The position numbers were made by a program, and so were the translations under genes. DNA of 33,844 nt, taken from IMG/VR virus record IMGVR_UViG_3300030451_002700, positions 7,493-41,336 of that record. One strand, given 5' to 3'. Below, piece after piece: positions 23,549 through 32,002 of the stretch (the first letter of the stretch is position 1; the number at the start of each line of letters is the position of its first letter). Below the pieces are notes generated by a model that did no database searches, was not told the DNA's origin, and saw only the letters and a list, made by a program, of their open reading frames with translations. The stretch comes from a virus.

Positions 23549-23758
23549 TTACATCATACCCCATGCACCTGCGCCAGTAGCTGCTGTGAGCGCTACACCA
23601 ACTAACCAGCGTACTTGCCTTTTTATATCATCTTCCCACATCTCGTGGTGGTGTAAATGATTTGTGAAGAGGGTCTCGAACTTTTCCATTCTGTTGAATA
23701 CAGTTTTAACTCTTTCATCCATACGAATTAGAAGCTCGTCGCGCTCTTCAGGCTTCAT
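23549..23758 (-). CDS. Small coiled-coil protein with C-terminal membrane helix (XhlA/holin-like)
   Basis: 69 residues. Helical N-terminal part (ELLIRMDERVKTVFNRMEKF) with a His cluster (NHLHHHEMWED), then a single hydrophobic segment at the very end (WLVGVALTAATGAGAWGMM). The plan, a charged coiled coil then one membrane helix, is that of XhlA-type accessory lysis proteins, but other small membrane proteins look alike. No ribosome binding site sits at a normal distance; a TTTAAATA box ends 23 bases before the ATG, so a leaderless message is likely. It is the first gene of the neck unit. Confidence 0.6.
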   Translation of the reverse strand: MKPEERDELLIRMDERVKTVFNRMEKFETLFTNHLHHHEMWEDDIKRQVRWLVGVALTAATGAGAWGMM

Positions 23759-23780
23759 TAATAAAAATATGTCTCCCTCA

Positions 23781-23793
23781 TATTTAAAGGTTT
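23781..23793 (-). promoter_or_regulatory. Probable archaeal-type TATA element of the neck unit
   Basis: On the minus strand the 37-base gap contains AAACCTTTAAATA, matching the A-rich BRE plus CTTTAWATA pattern seen before the tail unit. The box centre is about 26 bases from ATG 23758, the archaeal spacing for a transcript starting at the start codon. The gene's lack of a properly spaced Shine-Dalgarno agrees with this. It could also be chance in AT-rich DNA. Confidence 0.5.
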
Positions 23794-23795
23794 CT

Positions 23796-26700
23796 CTAAG
23801 CCTTGACTATCCAGACACCAGTATCAACTAAAAGGAACGTTTTGTTAGCACCTCTGTGTGTACCAATCGAAACTGTAGAGGACGCACTATTACTAGAACC
23901 TTCATAGATAACATCAGAAGTACCTTGCGCTACTGTAACTGATAATGTGCTAGCTGGGTCGGCTGCTACATTGTTAACAATAGTTGTTTCAAAACCAACT
24001 CTAGCTGCTGTACCTTCTGGTAATTGGACTGGTATAGCTCCAACACCCGGTCCTACTTCTGGTTTAATAAGTGCGAAGTTACCTAGTGGTGTAACTATAG
24101 CAGGGTTTGCATAAACTCCACCTGCAGCGTCATATAAATAAAGGGCTTCTGTTTGGTTTTGAATTATACCTCCATTAACTTTGAGAAGTTGGTTATCAAA
24201 CTCTCCATATATTAGAGGAGAGTCAGATTCTGCATTGTGAATATAAAGTTTGTTTGATTCTGCACCAGTAGAACTTGGTCCTGCATGTGAACCTATGTAT
24301 ACGTTATTTGAACTTGCTCCAGTAGCTTTCTTTCCTGCGTTTATTCCTATGGCAGTATTTTGGTAGTTTTGAGTTCCACTATATAAAGCTTGATGTCCAA
24401 GAACAACATTTCCACCTGAACCCGATTGTTGATTTAATCCTGCTTCGAATCCGACAATAACAGAAGCATTCTGTGTTGTTATAGAAGCCGCTGCTCTAGT
24501 ACCTAGTACTGTGTTTTTCTCAGCACTTGTAGCGGCCGTAAGTGCTTCTCTTCCTACTGCAACGTTATTATGTGCTGTATGGATTCCAGAATTATCTCCT
24601 TTACCTGCTTTGTAACCTATGAATGTATTGTGGTTACCATGTGGATAGTATCCTGCTTGGAATCCTACCATAGTACTTCCAGATGATTCTGAACTATAAC
24701 CAGCTAGAGTACCTACCATAACGTTATCTGATTGTGTCATTTCATAACCAGCACTATGTCCTATAGCAGTGTTGGAAGTTTGTGTGGTAGCAGCATTTAA
24801 TGCTTGTCTACCAATGGCGATATTGTTATCACCCGTAGTTGAATTTTGGAATGCTTGATAACCTATTGCTACGTTATCATGCGCAGTAGTGTAATCCAAC
24901 ATAGCACTCGTACCGATAGCTACGTTTGTTCCCCCTGTTGAATTACCAGCAGAACCATACATAGCTTGCCATCCTATAGCAATGTTATGGTTACCACCAG
25001 AGGCTTCATATAAAGCAGAATCCCCAATACCTACATTACCTGTATAAGCTACGCTGTTTTCTCCCTGAGCTGCTGTATAACCTATAAAAACGTTATTTGT
25101 ACCTTGTTGTATATTCAAACCAGCTTGGAATCCCATTACTACATTTCTACCATTACCAGTGCTTGTACCATTAGTAAATTCATAAGATTTAAAAGCGTCA
25201 TAACCTACTGCTACGTTTCTTTGTACAGCTGTACCAGACCTTAAAGCTGCGTGACCTACCGCAGTGTTCTGATAACCTGTAGTGTTTTTCTGCATTGAGG
25301 TATATCCTATAGCTGTATTACTATAACCAGTAGTTATATCCTCCAATGCAAATCCGCCTACAGCTTGGTTTTGGTCTCCTGTTGTTATATCCATTCCAGA
25401 GAATGCACCTACAAAGACATTATAATTTGCCATTGCACTTGCTGATGCGTTACCTTTACCAGCACTCTCTCCTACCAAGACATTGTAGTTTCCTGATGGC
25501 ATGGAAGACCCTGCTGCTTTACCTACTGCTACGTTAGATGTTCCACTAACTAACGAATTCAATACTTCATGACCAATAGCGGTTTGATTGTTACCAGTAA
25601 CTAGACTGCTTAAAGCTGCCCGACCCATCACAGTTAAATTACGGGCTGTTGCTGATGATGCTGCATTATAACCAATAATAACATTTTCATATGATGTAGA
25701 TGTTTGTGCTTTACCTGCTTCCCAACCAATAGTAACGTTACCTAAAGCTACTCCATTTTTAGCTGCATTATAACCAATAGTAACATGTCTACTTTGTGTT
25801 GTATTTCCTGAACCTGCTGCATATCCTATAGCAACCGCTTCTGATGCAGTTGTCCAGTCATATCCTGCAAAATTTCCAACTACTACATTTTTCTCAGCAG
25901 AAGTAATATTGAGTAGTGCTTCTCTTCCTATACCTACATTTTCTGCGGCGCCTGAGTCTACAACTCCATAACCTGCTTTATATCCCATCCAAACGTTGTG
26001 ATTCCCTGTAGGATGATATCCTGCTTGATATCCCACCATAACCGAATTAGCTGAACCTTTAGCTATAGCTCCTGCACTATTACCCAATGCTGCATTCTTA
26101 TCACCTGTAGCACCAGATAAAGCATATTGTCCTATACCTGTAGCATTATCAGCAGAAGAGTATTTCATAGCACCAAAACCTACTGCGGTTGTACTGCCTG
26201 CACCATCTACCTCACTTAGAGCATCAACTCCTATGACTGTGTTATAACTAGAAGTTGTAACTGCTTTCATTGCAGATTTACCTACAACTGTATGACTATC
26301 TCCTGTAGTTAAGTCTCTAGCTGCTAAATGTCCTATTGCTGTAGTAGCTGCAGTAGATGTAGCGCCTGATAGAGCTCTATAACCTATAGCGACTACTTGT
26401 GTGGATTCTTGGTTTTGCGCAAACAAAGCCTGTCCTATTACAACGTTATAACTTGAACCTGATGCATAACGCATTGCGTTAACACCAATTGCTACGTTAT
26501 CTTGATTTGTTACTGAATAGTTACCACCTTGCATGGTTTGGTATCCTATTGCTATATTATTTTGATGGGTTGCATTAGTACCAGATTGTAATACTCTATA
26601 TCCTACACCGGTGTTAACATTACCTTTTAAATATTGTCCAGCATTTTGACCAACCATAGTGTGGTATGTACCACTTGCGTTTGTAGATGTATTATGACCT

Positions 26701-29700
26701 ATTGCTGTCATACCGGCAGCAGTTCCTGATACCATTTTACCAGCATTTTCTCCAACCAATACTAAACCGCCGTTAGTGTTTGTTTCACCGGCTTCAGAAC
26801 CAATAGCGACTCCTCCGCCTGTTGTTAATTTACCTGCTTGTAATCCTATGAATACTCCACGACCTGTACCATTATAGTGAGATTGAAATCCAATAGCAAC
26901 ATCGTAAGTAGCTCCAACACCAGCTCCTAATGCTTGGTGTCCAACAGCTGTGACATATTGTGCTGTAACACTAGCACCTGCGTTATAACCTATTAATGTA
27001 TTTCCAGTATGTGTTGACAGAGATGTACCTGCATTAACACCTATTAATGTATTATAGTCTCCAGTAGTTGCTTGATATCCTGCTCGCCTGCCTATAAATG
27101 TATTATAATCTCCATTACTTAAACTTTGACCTGCTCCATCACCCACTGCTGTGTTAGCAACTGCGCCATCTACATTCATTAAAGCATTATAACCAACTCC
27201 TACGTTTAAGTTAGCTGCTGCACCAGCTGTACCAAATCCAGCATTGTACCCTACCCAAGTATTGTAATTACCAGTTGGGTGATAACCAGATTGATAACCT
27301 ACAGCTACTCCTCCAGCTCCACCAGACACTTTAGTCATAGCTGACATTCCTACAGCTACATTATAATCATTAGAGCCAGTTCTTAAAGCACTACTTCCTA
27401 CGGCTACATTAGACCCTCCTGTATGATAAATAGCGGCATTATAACCTATCAAAGTATTGTGACTGTGGTCTGATAAAGAAAGTCCAGCTTCTTTACCGAC
27501 TAATGTATTAGATGCTCCATCAACTAATCCACTTCCAGCAGAATGGCCTATAGCTGTATTATTGTTGGCTGTAGTCATTGCATCTAGTGCATATGGACCA
27601 ATTGCTACTGCTGAGTCTCCAGAAGTTAAATTTTTAAGTGCATCATATCCTATACCTACATTTAAGCTTGATGTAACAAGTCCTGCTTGCATTGCATTTT
27701 TACCTATAGCTATGTTATAATTACCAGTTGTTGCAGTCTTATATGCATCACTACCTAAAACAACGTTATAACTACCACCTAATATATTAGAACCTGCTTG
27801 GTCGCCTACTATAATGTTTTCCTGTGCAGTAGTTAAATCATATCCTGCTTCGTTACCCACTATTATATTTTTAAAACCAGTTGTTGCATTTAATCCTGCG
27901 TAATTACCTACAGCTACGTTTTGGTACCCTGTAAATCCTGTACCAGCTCCTTGTAAAGCACCGTATCCTACACCTACATTCTGATTAGCAGCGCCAGAAA
28001 TATTTCTCATGGCATAAGCACCCACTGCAACTGTTTGGTCATTGTCTGCACCAGTCTCACCTTCCATTGTGTTATGACCGATTGCTACGTTGTTAGTCCC
28101 GTCATTTTTAGATAAAGCAAAATAACCTACAGCTACGTTTTGGTTATTTCCATCAGCTGCATAGCCAGCATGCTCACCAATGAATACATTATAGCTAGTT
28201 GTTGATGCATTTAAACCTGCATTATTGCCTAAAAATATATTGCTTACTCCTGTGGTTATTGCTGTACCTGCATTGTAACCCATGACTATATTATTGTCAC
28301 CTGTAGTAACAGAATCCAAAGCCCCAAATCCAAAGGCAAAATTCTTTTGAGCAGAGTTAGTTGTGGAAGCTGGATTACTTCCTATATAAATAGAATTGGT
28401 CTCAGTTAGTGCATCAACAAAGTTACCTATAGTATCAGTACCTGTACCTATGGCTAACTTACCAGAAGATAAAGAACCACCGAATGTACCTCCTCCTCCT
28501 CCTCCTGCTGTCAAATCGTGGTCTGTACCATCATCATCAGTAAAAATTAATTTATTAGGTGAATCATTCTTGACCCAAAGTTGACCCCAACCTGCATTAG
28601 TTGTTTCGTGGTCTGCACGTTCTTCTATAGATAATGCACCCACTAAAGACATACTAGTCTTAGGACTTGACGTTCCTACACCAAACTTATAACCAGCTGT
28701 TCTAACATATAAGTTAGCATTATTGTTCATCAAATGTAAATTGTTACTTGCTATAATATGGTCAGTTTGAAATCTTATATTACTTCCATCACCAGCATCT
28801 AAACGCATCACGTAACCGTTAGTAGATGTATTTGTAAATCGAGCAACCTCAGTTGAAGTATCTTTATATACATCTAATTTGTAAGTAGGGTTAGTTGTGC
28901 CTATACCTACATTCTGTGAAGTATCTATACGCATAGCTTCTACATTGTTAGCACTAGCAAACCGTAATTCCATATCTGCATTTTGTCCTTGGAAAGAAAA
29001 TGTTTTAGCATTGAAATTATGTTGTATGTTAGCAGCGTTAGCATCTGTTGCACCACCAAATACTATATATCCACCCCTACTAGATGAATCACTAGATAAT
29101 ATAGATATACCTGCTCTGTGGTTATTTCTTATTACTAATTCCTCTGCGTCTGATTCTGGGGTTTGGGTAACAGTACCATTTGAACCAATAATCTCTAACT
29201 TACCAGCAGGTGTAGTTGTGCCTATACCTACATTACTACCTGATAAAGTCATCACTCCACCGTGTAGTTGTAAGTTTTGAGTAGCAGAGGTCCCTGTCCA
29301 TAAAAACGGAACGTAATAACTAGAACCATCATAAGTACGTATCTTAAATATTCGACTTCCTGATTGTTCAAATACAGTTTCGGCAGTATCAAATTCTAAA
29401 TCGTTAGATGTAGTTCCATTATCGATTCTAATTTTACCTGCTACTTCAAGTTTTGTGTTAGGTGTAGCTGTACCTATACCTACTAGACTGCCTGATGTAA
29501 CGTGTATAGCTGGTGTAGTTGTATCATAAGCGTAAACCTCTAATGGTACTTTGTCTGATGCTCCACTAATACCAAACTGAGCCGTTGATGTTGTAGATGT
29601 ATCATATCCCACTTGCCCAAACCTTGTAAAGAAATAAGACCATCTTCTATTTTGACTACCTAAAGTAACACTAGAATCAGAAGTACCAAGTAAAGATGTA

Positions 29701-30320
29701 TAAACTTGCGTAGAGCCTAAGAAAAGACTTCCACCTATACCTTCTATTCTACCATACCCTGTACCGTTATTACTAGTATCTCCAAATCTTATACCTCTAG
29801 AATTAGAGTTAGGCATATATATTCCATAAGTAGCAGTTCCTTGTTGTACTTCTAAAGGATAATTGATTGTATTTGTACCTATACCAACACCAGCAGCTTT
29901 AATATTCATAGTGTTTGTGTTGCCAGCGTAAAATCTAACATTGTCAGTTTCGAAACCTAGATAAGTGTCTGTATCACCATTATGTACAAGATTACTACCA
30001 AGAAGTAAATTACTAGTCATGGTCACATTTGTGCCATTGTATGTAAAACCTGAGTTACCAGCAAAGGCACCACCATTGTTATATTGTACCTGTGTATCAG
30101 AACCACCGGGCGTGCCTCCACCTCCTACTAAAGAATCTAAATCAACGGTAACATCACCTAGCCCACCGTTACGGGCTAAAGAAAGTCTGTAATTAGGGCC
30201 ACCACCTAATGTTGCCCCAGTAACATAATAATTTTGCCCAGCTGGTGCTGCGGCTTCTATTCTCTTGTTACCTACAGCGTTATGAGCCAAGCTCCTTAAT
30301 ACTTTTGTATATCTTGCCAT
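23796..30320 (-). CDS. Giant repeat fibre protein, 2174 aa (hemagglutinin/YadA-head-like repeats)
   Basis: Probably a trimeric fibre that binds the host surface. Residues 1-120 are an anchor-like region (VDLDSLVGGGGTPGGSDTQV). Residues about 140-570 contain five spaced modules of the G-h-G-T-x-x-P-x-x-K-L-x-h type (VGIGTATPNTKLEVAGKI, VGIGTTTPAGKLEI, VGIGTTNPTYKLDV), ending in QLWVKNDSPNKLIFTDDDGT, a block common in marine virus structural proteins. Residues about 656-2013 are a solenoid of about 79 copies of a motif such as NVAIGYQAG. The C-terminus (NKLYIHNAESDSPLIYGEFD onward) closes the solenoid and adds a beta-rich tip. No protease or glycosidase motif was seen. It forms its own transcription unit between a terminator and the neck promoter. 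Location on head, neck or tail cannot be told. Confidence 0.85.
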   Translation of the reverse strand: MARYTKVLRSLAHNAVGNKRIEAAAPAGQNYYVTGATLGGGPNYRLSLARNGGLGDVTVDLDSLVGGGGTPGGSDTQVQYNNGGAFAGNSGFTYNGTNVTMTSNLLLGSNLVHNGDTDTYLGFETDNVRFYAGNTNTMNIKAAGVGIGTNTINYPLEVQQGTATYGIYMPNSNSRGIRFGDTSNNGTGYGRIEGIGGSLFLGSTQVYTSLLGTSDSSVTLGSQNRRWSYFFTRFGQVGYDTSTTSTAQFGISGASDKVPLEVYAYDTTTPAIHVTSGSLVGIGTATPNTKLEVAGKIRIDNGTTSNDLEFDTAETVFEQSGSRIFKIRTYDGSSYYVPFLWTGTSATQNLQLHGGVMTLSGSNVGIGTTTPAGKLEIIGSNGTVTQTPESDAEELVIRNNHRAGISILSSDSSSRGGYIVFGGATDANAANIQHNFNAKTFSFQGQNADMELRFASANNVEAMRIDTSQNVGIGTTNPTYKLDVYKDTSTEVARFTNTSTNGYVMRLDAGDGSNIRFQTDHIIASNNLHLMNNNANLYVRTAGYKFGVGTSSPKTSMSLVGALSIEERADHETTNAGWGQLWVKNDSPNKLIFTDDDGTDHDLTAGGGGGGTFGGSLSSGKLAIGTGTDTIGNFVDALTETNSIYIGSNPASTTNSAQKNFAFGFGALDSVTTGDNNIVMGYNAGTAITTGVSNIFLGNNAGLNASTTSYNVFIGEHAGYAADGNNQNVAVGYFALSKNDGTNNVAIGHNTMEGETGADNDQTVAVGAYAMRNISGAANQNVGVGYGALQGAGTGFTGYQNVAVGNYAGLNATTGFKNIIVGNEAGYDLTTAQENIIVGDQAGSNILGGSYNVVLGSDAYKTATTGNYNIAIGKNAMQAGLVTSSLNVGIGYDALKNLTSGDSAVAIGPYALDAMTTANNNTAIGHSAGSGLVDGASNTLVGKEAGLSLSDHSHNTLIGYNAAIYHTGGSNVAVGSSALRTGSNDYNVAVGMSAMTKVSGGAGGVAVGYQSGYHPTGNYNTWVGYNAGFGTAGAAANLNVGVGYNALMNVDGAVANTAVGDGAGQSLSNGDYNTFIGRRAGYQATTGDYNTLIGVNAGTSLSTHTGNTLIGYNAGASVTAQYVTAVGHQALGAGVGATYDVAIGFQSHYNGTGRGVFIGLQAGKLTTGGGVAIGSEAGETNTNGGLVLVGENAGKMVSGTAAGMTAIGHNTSTNASGTYHTMVGQNAGQYLKGNVNTGVGYRVLQSGTNATHQNNIAIGYQTMQGGNYSVTNQDNVAIGVNAMRYASGSSYNVVIGQALFAQNQESTQVVAIGYRALSGATSTAATTAIGHLAARDLTTGDSHTVVGKSAMKAVTTSSYNTVIGVDALSEVDGAGSTTAVGFGAMKYSSADNATGIGQYALSGATGDKNAALGNSAGAIAKGSANSVMVGYQAGYHPTGNHNVWMGYKAGYGVVDSGAAENVGIGREALLNITSAEKNVVVGNFAGYDWTTASEAVAIGYAAGSGNTTQSRHVTIGYNAAKNGVALGNVTIGWEAGKAQTSTSYENVIIGYNAASSATARNLTVMGRAALSSLVTGNNQTAIGHEVLNSLVSGTSNVAVGKAAGSSMPSGNYNVLVGESAGKGNASASAMANYNVFVGAFSGMDITTGDQNQAVGGFALEDITTGYSNTAIGYTSMQKNTTGYQNTAVGHAALRSGTAVQRNVAVGYDAFKSYEFTNGTSTGNGRNVVMGFQAGLNIQQGTNNVFIGYTAAQGENSVAYTGNVGIGDSALYEASGGNHNIAIGWQAMYGSAGNSTGGTNVAIGTSAMLDYTTAHDNVAIGYQAFQNSTTGDNNIAIGRQALNAATTQTSNTAIGHSAGYEMTQSDNVMVGTLAGYSSESSGSTMVGFQAGYYPHGNHNTFIGYKAGKGDNSGIHTAHNNVAVGREALTAATSAEKNTVLGTRAAASITTQNASVIVGFEAGLNQQSGSGGNVVLGHQALYSGTQNYQNTAIGINAGKKATGASSNNVYIGSHAGPSSTGAESNKLYIHNAESDSPLIYGEFDNQLLKVNGGIIQNQTEALYLYDAAGGVYANPAIVTPLGNFALIKPEVGPGVGAIPVQLPEGTAARVGFETTIVNNVAADPASTLSVTVAQGTSDVIYEGSSNSASSTVSIGTHRGANKTFLLVDTGVWIVKA
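24501..24670 (-). repeat. Higher-order repeat copy 3 inside the giant fibre
   Basis: Begins VGFQAGYYPHGNHNTFIGYK and ends in AEKNTVLG. It aligns over about 55 residues with copies at 25875-26038 and 27145-27303, sharing Y-x-P-x-G-N-x-N, G-Y-x-A-G and G-R-E-A-L blocks. Confidence 0.7.
25875..26038 (-). repeat. Higher-order repeat copy 2 inside the giant fibre
   Basis: Begins VGYQAGYHPTGNHNVWMGYK and includes ENVGIGREALLNITSAEKNV. The GREAL and SAEKN blocks are shared most closely with copy 3, the GYHPTGN block with copy 1. Confidence 0.7.
27145..27303 (-). repeat. Higher-order repeat copy 1 inside the giant fibre
   Basis: Begins VGYQSGYHPTGNYNTWVGYN and continues LNVGVGYNALMNVDGAVANT. It lies 1265 bases from copy 2, which lies 1368 bases from copy 3, so a block of roughly 430 residues appears to have been duplicated. 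Confidence 0.65.
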
Positions 30321-30345
30321 TGTTAATAATAATAATACACTCCAC

Positions 30346-30353
30346 TATTTAAA
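30346..30353 (-). promoter_or_regulatory. Probable archaeal-type TATA box of the giant fibre
   Basis: TTTAAATA on the minus strand, centred about 29 bases from ATG 30320. The sequence between (ending TATTATTATTATTAACA) has no Shine-Dalgarno, so a transcript starting about 25 bases downstream of the box would be nearly leaderless. It lies right after the terminator hairpin of the capsid unit, as a new promoter should. Confidence 0.5.
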
Positions 30354-30361
30354 TATTGTGT

Positions 30362-30392
30362 AAAAAAATAAGAGGTAGGGCTCAACCCTACC
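30362..30392 (-). terminator. Hairpin plus T-run terminator of the capsid unit
   Basis: On the minus strand a perfect 7-base stem GGTAGGG/CCCTACC with a 5-base loop (30374-30392) is followed within about 5 bases by seven T (30362-30368). This ends the capsid transcription unit 22 bases after the last gene's stop and precedes the fibre promoter. The form is that of an intrinsic terminator; in archaea the T-run alone can be enough. Confidence 0.8.
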
Positions 30393-30413
30393 ATCTTTAT
30401 TTTGAAGATGAAA

Positions 30414-30749
30414 TTATTCTTCTTCAGCCTTTTTCCACTCGTAGTCAGGTTCAGCCCATTTTGCGAGTTCTGCATCAGCGGCGGCTACTGCTGCTGCGGC
30501 TGCTTCTTCGCGGGTTCCGTAACCGAGATGGTTGCCGTCTTCGTCAAAGTGTTCAGTGTCTATATCTCTACACTTTTTGTAAGCTGCTGCTGCAACTATG
30601 TTGATACACTCATCTAGGATGCTTGGGTCTAATCTAATAGCTTTACATCTTGGACAAAGTTTACCATTCTCGTCAGGACAAATATGTTTACCATATTTCT
30701 CCATGTGACTAGGGTTTGGGGGTAATGTGAATCCTTTATTTTCTTCCAT
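30414..30749 (-). CDS. Hypothetical protein with possible zinc-binding cysteines, 111 aa
   Basis: ATG 30749 is chosen because AAGGAG precedes it by 7 bases; a GTG at 30767 would overlap that site. The N-terminal part has ICPDENGKLCPRCKA, a C-x7-C-x2-C arrangement that may bind metal, with another Cys in DECINI and one in KKCRDI. The middle is acidic with a DEDGNHLGYG turn. It is followed by an alanine-rich helix (EEAAAAAVAAADAELAKW) and an acidic end. It is the last gene of the capsid unit, 10 bases after the fibre-like gene. No family recognised. Confidence 0.65.
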   Translation of the reverse strand: MEENKGFTLPPNPSHMEKYGKHICPDENGKLCPRCKAIRLDPSILDECINIVAAAAYKKCRDIDTEHFDEDGNHLGYGTREEAAAAAVAAADAELAKWAEPDYEWKKAEEE

Positions 30750-30759
30750 ATTTATCTCC

Positions 30760-31974
30760 TTATGCACCTATGATTGTTTGTGTAAACCTTACTGTTGCAA
30801 CCCAATAGACAGTGCTACCTGCTGCACCTGTGACCATAATTTCTAATGTGTCATTAGTGTTATTAGCTTGTACGGATACGTCCCATGCGGCCGCATCCTC
30901 ACCTACTACGTTTATAGTTGGTGTACCTACTAATGCAGTTGTTCCAGCGTCATTCTTTATTGCTCCAGTAATTAAGTAAGCACATGTTTCTGTGCTGTTT
31001 TTTCTTCGTCCAACAACATCTGCTGTAAACACAACAGACTGATTTTGTATGATTGGTGGTCTAGTTTGTGCCCCGCCACCATTTATCATAGAGTGTAATG
31101 GTACTCCTGTAGCATCAGCTGTAACACGTCCCATCATGAACTCAGTCATTTGTATACTACCTTGAATACCAACTCCTGAACCATCTAAGTGTCTACCGCC
31201 ACCCATTTCTCTAGCACCTTGTATGTTACCACTAACATATTGACCGTGGACCAAAGAAAAAGGAGTGTTGTTAGTCATTTTATTAGCATCACCAAACATA
31301 ACTAGTCCAGTAGCGTTATTAGCATCACAAACCTGATTCCTACCTATAACTACACCATTATTATGACCTTCGGTTGCAGTGTTACCACTACCTCCTATTA
31401 GTGCATTTTCATCACGTGATGAAAAATTAGTGTGACCATACATGACATTTTGCTTAGCACCTCCACTTATAGTATGTGCTACTCCTGCCATAAAAGACCC
31501 AGTGAGATTATCGTTTTTCAGAATGTGGTCCATTCCAAATACACCACTATATGGACCCATACTACCTGATATATCATTACCGAAAATAAAGCAGTCTTGT
31601 GTCTTTGATGAAATATAATGGTCAGTACCCCAAACAAATAATCGTTTGGTATTGTTGTAATAACTACCTGCTATTGTAATGTCGTGACCAGATAAAAAGT
31701 GCCCAGCTTCATCTCGCGTGTCGTCACCGGGGTATATCGGGTCAATTTTTATTTTGTAACCCATTGCTATTCCATAATCTGCAAGAGTACCAGCAGGGTC
31801 AGTATATGTTATTCCACCACTTGTCACACCACCGCCGGGTTCTGAAAATTGTACTGTGTTTTCAGGAAGGAACTTATATACACCATCTACCAGTGTATTA
31901 TTACTTGGTTGAACAGCTAAATATCTAGCACTTCTGCTCCTGTTTTTTAATAATTTATTGTTAAATATTGTCAT
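30760..31974 (-). CDS. Fibre-like virion protein with hemagglutinin-type repeats, 404 aa
   Basis: The central part has irregular beta-roll repeats: FIFGNDISG, GVFGMDHIL, NVMYGHTNFSS, ALIGGSGNTATEGHNN, GVVIGRNQVCD and LVMFGDANKM. This is the same general fold class as the giant fibre but with little sequence likeness. The C-terminal 110 residues form a separate beta-sandwich (QSVVFTADVVGRRKNSTETC, then WDVSVQANNTNDTLEIMVTG), a tip domain type I remember from phage fibres. It starts behind AAGGAGATAAAAA. Its place in the capsid unit, directly after the major capsid protein, suggests a head fibre or decoration, though a tail fibre cannot be excluded. Confidence 0.7.
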   Translation of the reverse strand: MTIFNNKLLKNRSRSARYLAVQPSNNTLVDGVYKFLPENTVQFSEPGGGVTSGGITYTDPAGTLADYGIAMGYKIKIDPIYPGDDTRDEAGHFLSGHDITIAGSYYNNTKRLFVWGTDHYISSKTQDCFIFGNDISGSMGPYSGVFGMDHILKNDNLTGSFMAGVAHTISGGAKQNVMYGHTNFSSRDENALIGGSGNTATEGHNNGVVIGRNQVCDANNATGLVMFGDANKMTNNTPFSLVHGQYVSGNIQGAREMGGGRHLDGSGVGIQGSIQMTEFMMGRVTADATGVPLHSMINGGGAQTRPPIIQNQSVVFTADVVGRRKNSTETCAYLITGAIKNDAGTTALVGTPTINVVGEDAAAWDVSVQANNTNDTLEIMVTGAAGSTVYWVATVRFTQTIIGA

Positions 31975-32002
31975 TTTTTATCTCCTTAATTAAATAACTA
32001 AG

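Larger units (their letters stand above)
24281..28350 (-). repeat. About 79 tandem protein repeats, N-x-x-h-G-x-x-A type, mean period about 17 residues
   Basis: Reading the fibre protein I counted about 79 hits of a core of the form [NS]-[VTI]-x-[IVL]-G-x-x-[AS]-[GLM], for example NVAIGYQAF, NTAIGHSAG and NVGIGYDAL. Spacing varies from about 14 to 25 residues. This is the pattern of the left-handed beta-roll in YadA and hemagglutinin heads, where each repeat forms one coil in a trimer. Copies are diverged in DNA, so expansion is not recent. Confidence 0.85.

Noticed and set aside
24281-28350. Possible CRISPR array or DNA satellite
   Set aside because: The repetition is at protein level with variable spacing and third-base divergence; there are no identical direct repeats with unique spacers.
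28897-29280. 127-codon open frame on the plus strand
   Set aside because: Antisense to the fibre's G-h-G-T modules; openness follows from the codon bias of the real gene.
23796-30320. Diversity-generating retroelement variable region in the fibre
   Set aside because: No reverse transcriptase and no template-like adenine-rich near-repeat was found in the window.
30749-30767. GTG 30767 as start of the 111-residue protein
   Set aside because: It would place the AAGGAG site inside the coding region; ATG 30749 has that site at ideal distance.
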